DNA from: Byssochlamys sp. IMV 00236
Lineage: Eukaryota > Ascomycota > Eurotiomycetes > Eurotiales > Thermoascaceae
DNA: 64,000 bases
Direction of reading: 5' to 3'
NCBI GenBank assembly: GCA_001931875.2
Contig: MSJH02000512.1
Coordinates: 313,166-377,165, forward strand
The translations under genes were made by a program, and so were the position numbers. The notes beneath the pieces were generated by a model that worked only from the letters and a program-made list of their open reading frames with translations, did not search any database and was not told the origin of the DNA. How positions within the stretch are numbered: position 1 is the stretch's first letter; each line of letters opens with the position of its first letter. Shown piece after piece: positions 10,409 through 22,166 of this stretch.

Positions 10409-12620
10409 ATGACAATGAAGAAGCCTTCGTTTGATATCTATTTGCCTGCTCCGGCATCGATGCTACTGGCATTGATCGCCGGGGTAATTATGACGCTTGT
10501 CCACCACTTCTTTTACCAACGTCTAAACGGCAAACGTGTCCCAGATGTCGATTATCAGGTCTTGAATGTTCCATATACGATCTCTGATCAGCAAATCAAC
10601 ATATCGGCCGGGACGGTGTGGGCATATTTGGTAAAAGTCCTTCTCGGAATCGCTGCGACAACTGCCTACGAGCAATTGTTTTGGAAGGCCATTAAATCTC
10701 GTACCACCAAGGTTGCCGTAATTGACGATATATTCTCCGTCGCGGAGAATGTCTTTTCTCTGCTCAGATGGTCACTATGGAGAAACTACCCGCTGATAAT
10801 GCTTCTAGGCCTGATCGGCTGGTAAGTGTCGCATACTGGCTGCGAGGTTGATGCTAGTCTAGAGACTTTTCTTACGATGATCTCCTTTAGGCTTCTCCCA
10901 GTTGCATCTGTTATTACCCCAGCGACTTTATCGGTTCAGCCGACACTATCGTCTATTTCCAGCTTGATGCGGGTACCCCAAGTCAACTTTACAAACGTCG
11001 ATTTCTCGCATATCATGTGGGGAAGTCAAGATATAGAATATCTCAGCTCTCAGGATTCTATACGAAGAGTAGCCGAAGTCGCAGCGGCAGAGGGTGAAAT
11101 CCTATCTATTCCCGCTCCGAACGCGAATTCATCCTGGCAGGTGAATTTTCATGGACCTGCTTTGAGCTGTAATCCTGTCAACGATTCCCTCCGAAGTGAC
11201 ATCGCGCAGAATATTCTCCAGACCAGCTCAGGGCAGATGGGTATTGGTTACGCGTATACGTCTTGGACGCCAACCAGCGATAGCTCTGTGCCATTTTACC
11301 AGAACGGCAGTGGTAGTTATATGCTGAAGGCTAATCCGCTTGGAACAGGTGGTTCATCTGCTCCATTGTCACTATTTGTGGGTGCATTTCCGACAATAGC
11401 CACTCATCCAGTCTGCAGTTATGTCCTCCCGGGGAATGAATGCAGTCCGGCACCATGCAATAGCACGACATGTTTACTTGAGAAGTCGACAATCCTACAA
11501 TGTTCTTTATACAACACGTCTTATAGCACCAATTTCACCTACGTCAATGGGGAGCAGACTGTGAACATCTCGCTTGGTGGAGTTTTGAATGGTATTCCCT
11601 ACTTAGGGGGACTCCTCTACAGCTGGAAGGGCCCTAGCATAGCTACCTCACCCGGCATGTTCTCTTCTCTGGAAACGCTTGCATATCAGTCTGTGATGGA
11701 ATCTTTTAGCAGGCTGCTTGTTGGAAGTATCAGCTACTCCTTCCTCAGCACTGCGGATTCTCTTAGTGGCGTGTATCAGACCGCCCCTAACACGAGTGTG
11801 TTGTCGACAGCTTTATCGGAAACACCAGAACTTTCGTTCTTGAATGGCGACGGATCAACATCTGTCCCAAATACTCAATCATTGTCAGATGCGATTGAGC
11901 ATATGTTCCAAAATATCACAGTCTCTCTGATGAGTTTATCACAAGTACAGTAAATGCACCCTCGAGTCTATCATTCCATATACACTGCCCAGGTTACTAA
12001 TATCATAATATGACAGACCAGACTATTCGTCTTCCTATGCTCCTTCAGATACCAATGTGACGATCATCGAAAATCGCAATACCTATGCCTACTCCCGGGC
12101 TATTCTGTGGATAACTTATGGCATTGCGATCTTTTTAACTCTACTCAGCGTTCTGCTTGGCATGCTCGCAAATCGAGCAAATCATGGATCTTACAGTTCG
12201 ACGTTCTCTACGATCATGAGAACAACTCGAAATGCCACTCTTTCCTCGGAAATCCGCCCAGCTGATTGCAGTGGCAAGGATCCACTTCCGGAATATGTTT
12301 CGGACGCTACAATCTCATTTCTGAATCCTGGGAAGTTCAACGTCGAAGCAGTTGAGGAGCTACCCAAAGGATCTAGAGAGTCGGACGACCACCATGATGC
12401 ATCTAGCCAATTGCTGCGTGAAAACAACAATGAAGCCGTTGGGGATCACCGTGGAGAATCTAGACGGTCAGAAGACGGTCCCGAGACGCCTCGTCAACGG
12501 TCGCATAGAGATAGCATTGGCGCGGCTAACGAGGTATCCGATGAACCCAGACAACGGGAAGTCAGCCCCGAGGCGCCTAGCCGACCGTCGCATGAAAATG
12601 ACGAAACGAACGACACATGA
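10409..12620 (+). CDS. Large fungal membrane glycoprotein (formylmethionine deformylase-like family)
   Basis: Three exons (10409-10821, 10891-11949, 12017-12620) join in frame to 691 residues. Layout: a membrane segment near residues 15-32, a second around 68-85 and a third at 128-150 (IMLLGLIGWLLPVASVI, spanning the first splice). A roughly 370-residue extracellular region follows, with many N-x-S/T sites and paired Cys. A fourth helix (LWITYGIAIFLTLLSVLLG) precedes the stretch SSTFSTIMRTTRN and a polar, acidic tail. This layout matches a common Aspergillus family labelled formylmethionine deformylase-like, a name without biochemical support. The tail has an internal duplication of about 35 bases (12477-12510 and 12565-12599). 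Function unknown; probably plasma membrane. Confidence 0.8.
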
Positions 12621-14181
12621 ATTGATATGGTTTTTGGGGATGATTACGGTGCGATTCTTTTGAGCTATGACAGTTGTCGTGTATATCAGCCGCTGGATCC
12701 CCATTCCAGATGAACGGAGCATCGAGCAAGAATTGGGTTATAGATAGACGGAGTCAGTAATATAGACATAATACTTAGTAGATGCAAACAGTTCTTTCTG
12801 CACGTCCATCTTTTATGTATGTATAATAGCGACATCATAAGCTGTCAAGGCCTCATGGAATCTGTACATGATATCATCATGTATTGTTATGTGTTTCTGT
12901 GGAACTTGCGACAGAACTAACGCAGTATTCAATTACTTCATGAGGAGGACCAGTGCATAAAATTATGTAGACTTAATGTCATTGCTAGACGATCACGTGC
13001 CTTAACTCCGGGACCCCTTTCTTTTTTCCGAGTCGGTAATTCGTCGGTCCGCGTTTAATACGAGAACGCAAGGGGGCATTTCTCGATATTTTAATTAGAT
13101 AGAATAGAAGATCCGTTAAGTTGCTGGTAGAGTAATAATAATATATATATTTTTTTTTTCAATAATGAATAATGGGTTCTGATGAGTTACTTGGTGGAGT
13201 ACGATACTTGAAGAGGCATGTCGTATTCGTATCTGAATGCAAGTACGGAGTATCTAATAGATACCTAGTTAACGCAACGCTAGTTTTGGGCATGATTAGG
13301 CCCCCCAGCCTGACGATTCTTAGCGATGCATGAGGCAATCTATGTGTTCGCAGGCCCTGTCTTAGCAATTTAAGAGTATTGATTATTGATCAGTACTGGG
13401 ATAGATGCCTCGTGATGGATCTGAGAATGTTTGCTAGACAGCATGTTGCGAGCGAGACAGTACAGTAAGTACATCTATGGGCAGTGTGCTCCAGAACAAG
13501 CCGCTATAAATATCCGTTTGCAGACGCAGCAATCTTTTCAGATCAGAACTAGATAGTACTCTAACTACACTACTAAGGTACTACTCCGTGAGATCCGTTC
13601 TCCCCACCAGGAGAACTCAAAATTATGGTAGTTAACTTAATGAGGCCTGATGCTTACGTGAGAAGTCGAGCCAGACCCCCAAACAACAGCTGAGACAGAC
13701 AGAGCTGCATCCGATTCACCTTCACCTTCACCAGCAGAAGGGCGTCATTTAATCAAACCACTAGTAGTACCAAGATCCGTGGATATCGAGAGGCAGTGAC
13801 AACGCGCACAGTGACCATTGGCTCTGAGGATAAAGCTGACAGCATCACACATATCTCTAGCTGAAGTGAGCCGGCTGTACCGAACCCATCAGATCGCAAA
13901 GAGTGCAACAAGTGGGAGTTTGACATCATCCACCGTGAGAACTGCTGCATTCCACGGATTGATAGCGTGGCTTGGCCGTCCGTCGCTTCCGCTACCGGGA
14001 ATTCAAGGGCAAGTCAATAAGCTGCTAGTTCCAATCCCTTGTTCCACCGCAGCGAGTCTATCTCAAGGTCTTAAAATTCGAGAGATGGTTCTTCTTTCTG
14101 TTCCCTTGTTGTCCACCGTGCTGCTGGTTTCTCGTCTTCTCGTGCTGGCGCTCTAAGCAGCGCCTTCAAAAGTTCTCCAAG
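12621..14181. other. Intergenic, probable promoter of the phospholipase gene
   Basis: No supported gene. A TA/T-rich simple stretch lies at 13133-13160, a 7-bp inverted repeat GTTCTCC/GGAGAAC near 13595-13615, and a hexamer repeat (TTCACC three times) near 13716-13734. GC content rises towards 14182. The short frame at 13818-14156 overlaps the likely leader and shows no domain. Confidence 0.45.
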
Positions 14182-16268
14182 ATGCGCTTCCTCGACGCTA
14201 TTCTTGGCTCTGTCGCTCTGGCGGGACTGTTTCCTGGTAAGGCTGAAAGTGTTTTCCCCGCGAGTGGCCGGATCGCCTCCGTATCGTTCTTCCCCCAAGC
14301 CGGCTGCTAACTCACTTGAGCATAGATGCCATCGCAACGCCACTGGACTCTCTGGCCTTGAATGCTGCTGTTGAGGTAGCTCGTCGCGCGCTCCCCAATG
14401 CGCCTAATGGGTATACTCCTACCAACGTCTCGTGTCCAGCGAACCGCCCGACGGTGCGCAGCGCAGCGACCTTGTCCCCGAATGAGACTTCATGGCTGGA
14501 GAAGCGAAGGAACAACACCGTCCAGCCGATGAAGGATTTCTTCGGTCATGTCACCGTTGCGAACTTCGACGCCGCTGCTTACATCGACAAAGTCGCGAAC
14601 AATGTGTCAGCACTGCCCAATATTGCCGTTGCGGTGTCCGGCGGTGGCTACCGCGCGCTGATGAACGGCGCCGGCGCAATCAAGGCCTTTGATAGTCGGA
14701 CGGAGAATGCAACGGCGTCTGGTCATTTGGGAGGACTATTGCAGTCGTCAACCTACGTGGCTGGTCTCAGTGGAGGCAGCTGGCTGGTAGGGTCGATCTA
14801 TGTCAACAACTTCACGACCATCTCAGCGCTGCAGACGACAGTAAAGGGTTCATCAGTTTGGGAGTTTGGCAACTCGATCTTCGAGGGCCCGGATGATGGA
14901 GGCCTCCAGATTCTGGATACGGCCGATTATTTCAAACAAATTCGCGATATGGTTGCCGGTAAGGCTGACGCTGGTTTCCCGACGTCCATCACGGATTACT
15001 GGTAAGTTTCGCGTTGTTGCGAGTTGTATACGATCGCCATTGACATTGTGTTCAGGGGACGTGCTTTGTCCTATCAGTTGATCAACGCTACCGATGGAGG
15101 CCCGAACTACACCTGGTCGTCCATCGCGTTGACCCAGGATTTCCAGCAGGGCAACATGCCAATGCCACTCGTCGTGTCGGATGGCAGAAACCCAGGTGAG
15201 CTGCTGGTTGGAAGTAACTCCACCGTTTTCGAATTTAACCCATGGGAGTTTGGATCATTTGACCCAACGCTCTATGGCTTTGCGCCGCTCGAGTACCTGG
15301 GGACGAAGTTCGTGGACGGAGAAGTGCCGAGCAACGAGAGCTGCGTGCGAGGCTTTGACAATGCTGGCTATGTCATGGGCACCTCGTCTACCCTTTTCAA
15401 CCAATTTCTTCTGCAGATCAACTCCACCGGTCTTCCCAGCTTTCTGAAGGATATCTTCACGAAGATTCTGGAGGATATCGGTCAAGACAACGAAGATATC
15501 GCCGAGTACGAGCCCAACCCTTTCTACGGATTAGGAAACCGCACATCCCCCTTTGCCACCCAGCAGTCTTTGAACATGGTCGACGGTGGTGAAGATCTGC
15601 AGAACATCCCACTCCACCCCTTGATCCAGCCGGAGCGACATGTCGATGTCATCTTTGCCGTCGATTCCTCCGCCGATACGGACTATTCCTGGCCCAATGG
15701 AACCTCTCTGGTGGCTACCTACGAGCGAAGCCTGAATCGCACCGGTATCGCGAACGGTACTGCTTTCCCGGCCATCCCGGACCAGAACACTTTTGTGAAT
15801 CTGGGGTTGAATACACGGCCCACTTTCTTCGGTTGTAACAGCTCGAACATTACTGGCACTGCGCCGCTGATCGTCTACATCCCCAACTATCCTTACATGG
15901 CCTTCTCGAACGTTTCCACTTTCGACCCAAGCTACAACAACACGCAGCGAGATGCGATCATCCTGAACGGCTACAATGTTGCAACCATGGGTAATGCTAC
16001 TAGGGATTCGGACTGGCCTTCCTGTGTCGCGTGCGCCATCCTGAGCCGATCGTTGGAACGCACCAACACTGCCGTGCCAGATACCTGCAACCAGTGCTTC
16101 TCGAGGTACTGCTGGAACGGAACCGTCAACAGCACGACCCCATCTAACTTTGACCCGACCCCTGATTTGACCGTTCAGAGCTTGAGCGATGCAGCCGTTG
16201 GCAACGTTCGTCCTAGTCTCATGTTGATGGCAGCCCTTGCAGTCGGTGCTGTCTTCCTGGCAGTGTAA
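14182..16268 (+). CDS. Lysophospholipase / phospholipase B, secreted and GPI-anchored
   Basis: Three exons (14182-14236, 14326-15001, 15056-16268) join in frame to 647 residues. It has a signal peptide ([17 protein letters not shown]), the PLB/cPLA2 catalytic core with the oxyanion and Arg loop [16 protein letters not shown], the nucleophile elbow GLSGGSW and the catalytic Asp in [13 protein letters not shown]. Paired Cys occur near the end (CVAC, CNQC) and many N-glycosylation sites throughout. A C-terminal hydrophobic tail ([16 protein letters not shown]) fits GPI attachment at the cell surface. The enzyme releases fatty acids from phospholipids and lysophospholipids. Length and motifs are normal for Aspergillus Plb proteins; paralogues (plb1, plb3) are common, so I give no symbol. 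All key residues are intact. Confidence 0.95.
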
Positions 16269-17014
16269 CTGGTCTGAACAAGCCTACAGGCCAATTTCTC
16301 CTTCTTCAGCTTATAGTGGGCCGGCCGTATTAGCTCTGTCATCTTTTCCCCTTACTTTTTTATTTCCTCTGCCCGCGATTCCAATATATTCTTGCTTACA
16401 TCGGGCTCCTTATGTGTAAAATGGTATGGTTTCCGTACATAATTTGAATTTTAGAAAGCTATCCAGTGCAATTACCTTCACCATACAGTAAATTAGTACT
16501 AAGTAGTTACTGTCTGAATGCGAACTAATATTACTCGAGTCATAATGATAAAGGGCCATACTTCTGTACATGTAATGATGATGATGATTATGGTATTTCT
16601 CTTGCATTCCTGCAGACAAGACCCCCACACGTGACATACCGCCTCGGCAAATGTTGTCGGGGCAACGACCCGTGATCGCCGTCCCAAAACGGAAAGACAA
16701 ACAAACGCCAATCCTCGTGCCCGCTTGACGGTTGTTATCACAGTTTTAGCTGCATCCTTTGTACTTTCAGCTATCATATCACGCCAATGCAGCTGATCGC
16801 TACGGCTGTGAGAGCTGAAATCGACAACCAACTACGCCATTCCGTCTGATACTTTCTATCCAGAAGAAAGGAATGAATCGAATAACAACGACCTCCTGAT
16901 TTCTGACGCTTCGACGATTTTCAACAACGCCCGATGCCCGACGGAACCGAGTCGACGATTGTATACTAACCGACATTTCCCAGCGATATTGAAATAACAA
17001 CACAACGGACGAAA
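16269..17014. other. Intergenic between phospholipase and BRCT genes
   Basis: No supported gene. Contains the 3' end of the phospholipase transcript and the promoter of the BRCT gene, with a short GAT repeat near 16578-16590. Long frames on the opposite strand reaching into 17.6 kb are antisense shadows of the low-complexity BRCT gene. Confidence 0.5.
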
Positions 17015-20000
17015 ATGGCGCGCGCAGCGAATATACCCGCATCCTCGTCGCCCACGCGGGCAGGTCGTGGTAGACCGCGCTCTACGGAAACTGCAACAGC
17101 AGCAGCAGCAGAAGCGAAAGCTGCTGCGCTTTCGAAACCGCGAAGAGGGAGGCCGCCCAAGGCACGCACTGCTGCGGAACCGAAGAAGAGTACGGTGCTG
17201 AAACCGACGGCGTCTAGCGCTGCGAAGAGGAACAATGTGATGGTGGATCATGATAATGACGATATGACGGATGATGAGATTGGGTCGATTGTCGCGAAGC
17301 AGAAGACGAAGCCTGCTTCTTCTACCGTGGGGAGGGCAGCTGCTACGACTACGAAGGCGACTAGTCGGGTGACGAAGGCTGCGAAGAGCAATGCGCAGAT
17401 GGACAGCGATGACGATGACGAATTGGCACAACCGGAAATTCCGAAGAGGAAAGTTGGTCGACCACCGAAAACGAAGCCTGTTGAGAAAGAGAGCAGTACA
17501 ACACCAGAAGTGGCTGCCCCTAGACCGAGAGGTCGCCCGAGGTTGAATGCACCGAAGGCTCCTGCGGCCGGTGCTGGCGCGGGCACGCAGCGAAAGGTTA
17601 CGACGACGCGGACTGCAGCGACTGCAAATACTGAAGCAAGGCAAACAGGCCGTGGGACTACGCTGAGCTCTTTGTCCAGTGTGAAGTCGAGTTTTCTGAA
17701 GGAGCCAGCAAAGAAAAAGAAGGTTACTTTCCAGGACCTTATCGATTCCGATGATGATATACCTGTGGTGGCTGAATCTGTCCCGGCAAAGAAGTCAACT
17801 GCGGCTTCAACTATGCAGTCAGGGTTGAAAGCAAAGCCTGTCCGCAAGGCAGCTGGTTCTGGCCGGGGACGCAAGCCTGCAGCTGCCAAGGACACTGTCC
17901 AGCCTCTGTCACCAAAGAAGGCTACGCAGGTTGCCAAGTCGAGCTCTCATGCTGGCTCTGATAACCCGGACGATGACGAGTTGAGCAGTGCAAAGGTCGA
18001 GGACAAAGCGCTTGTCAAATCTCCTATTAGGCACTCGGAAAACACAGTGCTTGGTTCTCCTATTAAAAGAATCAACTTTGCCGCTCCTGGATTTTCGCCA
18101 AGGCCCAAGGCTTCTGAAGACATTGAAAACAATGAAAACGCCACCCTGAGATCGAACCGCCCTGTCGAATTTGGCGATGCGCGCTTCATGGCCAGTCCTG
18201 CTAGGAGGCTTCCATCTTCACCCTTCCACTTCACGATGAAGGAGACCCCTCGCCGGGCTATGATTTTGAACAAAGATCAGGCTGACCCTAGCGCTCATGG
18301 CGAGCCCGCTGCTTCATGGGCTTCGCCCCTGAAGGCCTCCCCGAAGAAGGGACCCCTCTTCAAACAGCCCGCCGGCAACTCTCCTAGCTCTTCGCCATTC
18401 AAGCTGTCTCTCTTGAAGAGCCCGGCTAAGCGTGTATGCTCTCCATTTAAACTGACCCTATCACCTGAAAAGGACCGTTTCGCCAAGATGGGAAACAACG
18501 AGGACGCTGCGGAAACTGATATGATTTCTGGCCATCGCGACGATGGATCCCCTCGTCCAATCGGCTATCGAAGAAGTGAATCGGTTCAAGCGAAGACTTC
18601 TGATGGTGAAGTCTGGCTCGATGACCCATTTGTGGATGCCCCTGTGGAGACTGAAGAGGAGGCACTCAATATGGAAGATGAAGAAATGCCACAACAGCAG
18701 CATGTCACTACTGAAGCAGAACAAGAGGATTTGGAAGAGCCAGTCGAGCCCGCTGAGGTGGAAATGCAACAAAATGACCTCCGCCACCATCACTTTGAAG
18801 TCGAGGAAGCGCAGGACGAACAAGAAGGCGAAGAACCACACCAAATAATAGAAGTACCGCTTGAGACCAACGGCGGAAATGAAAATGTCGTCATTGAAGA
18901 ACTACATCTCTCATCGCCGTCCCTTAATCTTGAGGTAATCGAGGGACAGGAGCATCTCATAGACCGCAGTAGCCCTGCGAGAAGAAGATCTGTCCAGAAG
19001 GATGGCGAAGAAGGGCAGGAAGAGGAGCGGGAGGAAGAAAATGAAGAAATCAATGCACCCGAGGAACTGCATGAACTAGGAGCTGAAGAACTACGCCTTG
19101 ACGATGCGGTCGACGGTCCCGTTGAGCAACATGCTAGGTCATCAGCTGAGCCTGAGATGGAAATGCAAGAAGGTATACCGGAGCATCAGGGCCTCACAGA
19201 AGAAGAGATGCTTCAGGAGGAACAGCACGAAGATGAGGAGGCTGTTGAACAGCCTGAGCAAATTACGGAAGAGTCCATGGATGTCGAAGACGCAGACGAT
19301 GATGCTGTCATGAGTGACTCCGGTATCCCTTCACCATATCGTGAACCCACGACATTTGAAACCGAAGGAGGTGCCTACGACAACGAAGGCTCCGAAGAGC
19401 AGGAAGTGATGCAGGCCGAGGAAGAAGGCAAAGAGCCGTCCCTAATGCTAGAGAAACACCTAGAGAATCAGGAAAATATGAGCCCGGCCGTTGAACACAC
19501 AGGTGTTTCCTCACCATTCTCTGAGGCCAGAATGATTCACCTCAGCTCCCCTGCCTCATCTGTGCACCATTCCTACGAAACAGAGGAAAACATGGAGGAG
19601 GTACAACATGAGCCTCAACATATTCAGCCCTCACCAACCATGTCTCCTGCCAAGGAAGTTACATATGAGCCTCGTGAAGAAGATGATGCAGAGTCGGATA
19701 CCGACCCTGTTGTGGATACCCTGCTGTTTGACGCCAAACGGGCTCGCCGAAGCCAAGTCTTTGTGCAACCGGCAACGCCTGGTTCTGTTCGCCAGAGATA
19801 TAATGAAGACACGTCCATCATCCAAGGAGATGATAACGGTGCAGATTTAGGATTTACTCCGTTGGCGGCGCAGCTCAGCGAGTGGAAAGCCAGCACCCCA
19901 GTGGAGTCCCAGCCCAGACGTCCGCGGCGTCGAGGAGTTTTCTCTCTTGCTGGAAACCCAAGAAGTTCTTTAGCATCTACTCGGAAGTCGACACACGACC

Positions 20001-21766
20001 ATCGATACCGACTGAGGAAGAGCTCGTCAACTTTCAGGAGATCTTCGCTCGGGCTTTCTATGTTTAACTCGGACTCGTTGGAAGATGAGCAAGAAGCTAC
20101 CAGTGCGTCTTCTGTGGCCGAGATCCCAGACGCCCCTTCTCCGGTCCGTGAGCTCGACAACACGGAGTCTCTAGACAAGGCTGAGGCCGATAACGCACTC
20201 AGCGATGCACACGTTTACTCAGATGCAGATGAGGCACCAGAACTAGAGAATGAGGACCTTCTCCAAGAACCTGAGGAACATACCACTGATGAGCTAGTGC
20301 ACTCTATCCAGGAGTCATTAAACCAGGACATACTTCTACAGTCCGAGGAGAACGTGGAAGCTTGGGACAAAGATACAGCTTCTGAACAAGAAGATGAACC
20401 GGCAGAGCCTCTTCCGTCTGCTGAAGAAGATAAGGAAAATGATGAAATGGCCGCGTTATCGGTTCCCAGTACTCCAAAGAGAGCTACTCCTGGTCATTTG
20501 CGCACAGTGCACACTGTGTCCAAGGTTCCTTTGAGACCAGAAGGCGTGGTGTCGCCGCTGAAGGTATCCAGGAAAAGAGCGAGGTCACTTTCCTCTGGAC
20601 CGGCCACTCGAGCGTCCCCGAGAATTCGGGCTGCAATGATCAAAAGCCAGACTTCTCCGGCTGTGTCGCCTCGTAAGCACAGCCTTGCTTTGAGACCATC
20701 TCAACCGGAGTACAGTGATCAAACCGACGAGCCAGCCCGTGCCGACGACCCACCAACCAGTGCAAAGTCAAGAAGAGTCAGCTCTCCGGTCGACCCTTTC
20801 CAGGATGCCGCAGACGTACCACAAGTCCTCAAGGGCGTCGCGGCGTTCGTGGATGTCCATACGACTGAAGGAGAAGACGCGAGTGGTATATTCATTGAAC
20901 TCCTCACCCAGATGGGTGCTAGATGCGTCAAATCTTGGTCTTGGAATCCCAGAGCTAGCTTGTCACCGGTCGACGGAGCTGAACCGAGGGAAAACAGGGT
21001 CGGAATCACGCATGTCATCTATAAGGACGGCGGTGTGCGGACTCTCGAGAAGGTGCGACAAGCAGGCGGCCTTGTGAAGTGTGTTGGCGTATCCTGGGTC
21101 CTTGAGTAAGTCTCCCTTATCGGTTCCTTCTAGCCGCAAGAAGGAAATTTGGGGTAATCGAGAGCAAAACGCTAACTGTCCTTTAGCTGCGAGAGAGAGA
21201 ATCGATGGCTGGATGAGGCCCACTACCTTGTTGATAGTTCCATCATTCCCCGTGGTGGCGCCAAGCGGAGAAAGAGCATGCAGCCTCGAAGCTTGAGCAA
21301 CGTCAATGGGACCTTGGTGAAAGCAGATGGACCTGCCTACCCTCGCGCTGGTCGAGTTTCCGGTGTAGACCGGGAGTCAGTGCGGGAGTTCATCAGGCTC
21401 ACTCCCCCTTCACCAGCCAAGCAGTCTCCTAAATACCAAAACACTTTCTCGACACCGGCCAAGGATACCTTTTCAGGATCCAGCCGGAGACTATCGCAGC
21501 AACCTAGCACTCCGAGGCAAAGTGGGTTCGATTTCAACTTCGACTTTGACCCGAGCAGCTTCTCCCCAACCACTCCGTATTACCTCTCCAAGGGAGCAAA
21601 GCTGGTCCAGCAGACCTGCCCACCCAAGCAAACGCGAGAGGGTCTATTCCCGATCAGTGGACGAATTGAAGACGAATCTAGCTCGAAACTGAGAGCCAAA
21701 CTGGAAGCTGCTAGGCGGAAGAGTCTAGCCTTCAAACCGAGACGCGAAAGCCCTCTCAAGAAATAA
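17015..21766 (+). CDS. AT-hook and BRCT domain protein
   Basis: Two exons (17015-21105, 21187-21766) join in frame to 1556 residues. The N-terminus has four AT-hook cores: GRGRPR (17-22), RRGRPPK (43-49), KVGRPPK (146-152) and RPRGRPR (170-176), plus basic GSGRGRKP further on, indicating binding to AT-rich DNA. Many SP/TP sites (SPAKR, SPLKAS, SPIKR) suggest cyclin-dependent kinase targets. The middle is a long, very acidic Glu-rich region (roughly 510-950). A single clear BRCT domain spans about 1270-1385, ending GVSWVLDCERENRWLDE, with the conserved Trp; the intron falls inside this domain. A basic, S/T-rich tail follows. BRCT domains act in DNA-damage and cell-cycle signalling. I cannot assign a named orthologue; a microcephalin-like or checkpoint scaffold role is inference. 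Confidence 0.85.
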
Positions 21767-22166
21767 ATGTCTTCTTTCTCTCCCCGTATGTGTACTGCAT
21801 TTCTTCTTTTGTTCAGATCTTCCGTGTTGATACCCGCTCTGGCGCGTGCTCTAAGGTGTCTATATCATGTTTTGCGTTGTGGCATGGGTTGTTCAGAGTA
21901 CTTGTCTCTCCACTGTGGAAAGGATTTGGCGTTGCAGGAAACAGCAAGATGTGGATTGGATTAGATTAGATTGGTTAGGACCTAGGGGTTGGATTACGGG
22001 GCAGGGCTTGGTTTTTGACTAGTTTTGGTAATCAATTTAGACAAATAGCTGTTTTATGTCTCTATCATATCTTCATTTTTCATAACTTTTCCCACTCGCC
22101 TTCCTCTTTTCTTTTTTAATAGAACGTATACAAACAGATCCAAGAGATAAATGACCAATATTCTCT
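21767..22166. other. Convergent 3' region
   Basis: The 400 bases between the convergent ends of the BRCT and DAHP synthase genes. T-rich, with no coding signal; presumably both 3' untranslated regions. Confidence 0.6.

Noticed and set aside
16856..17644. Long Arg/Ser-rich frame on the minus strand
   Set aside because: Antisense to the low-complexity start of the AT-hook gene, lacks domains and splice logic, and mirrors the codon bias of the sense strand.
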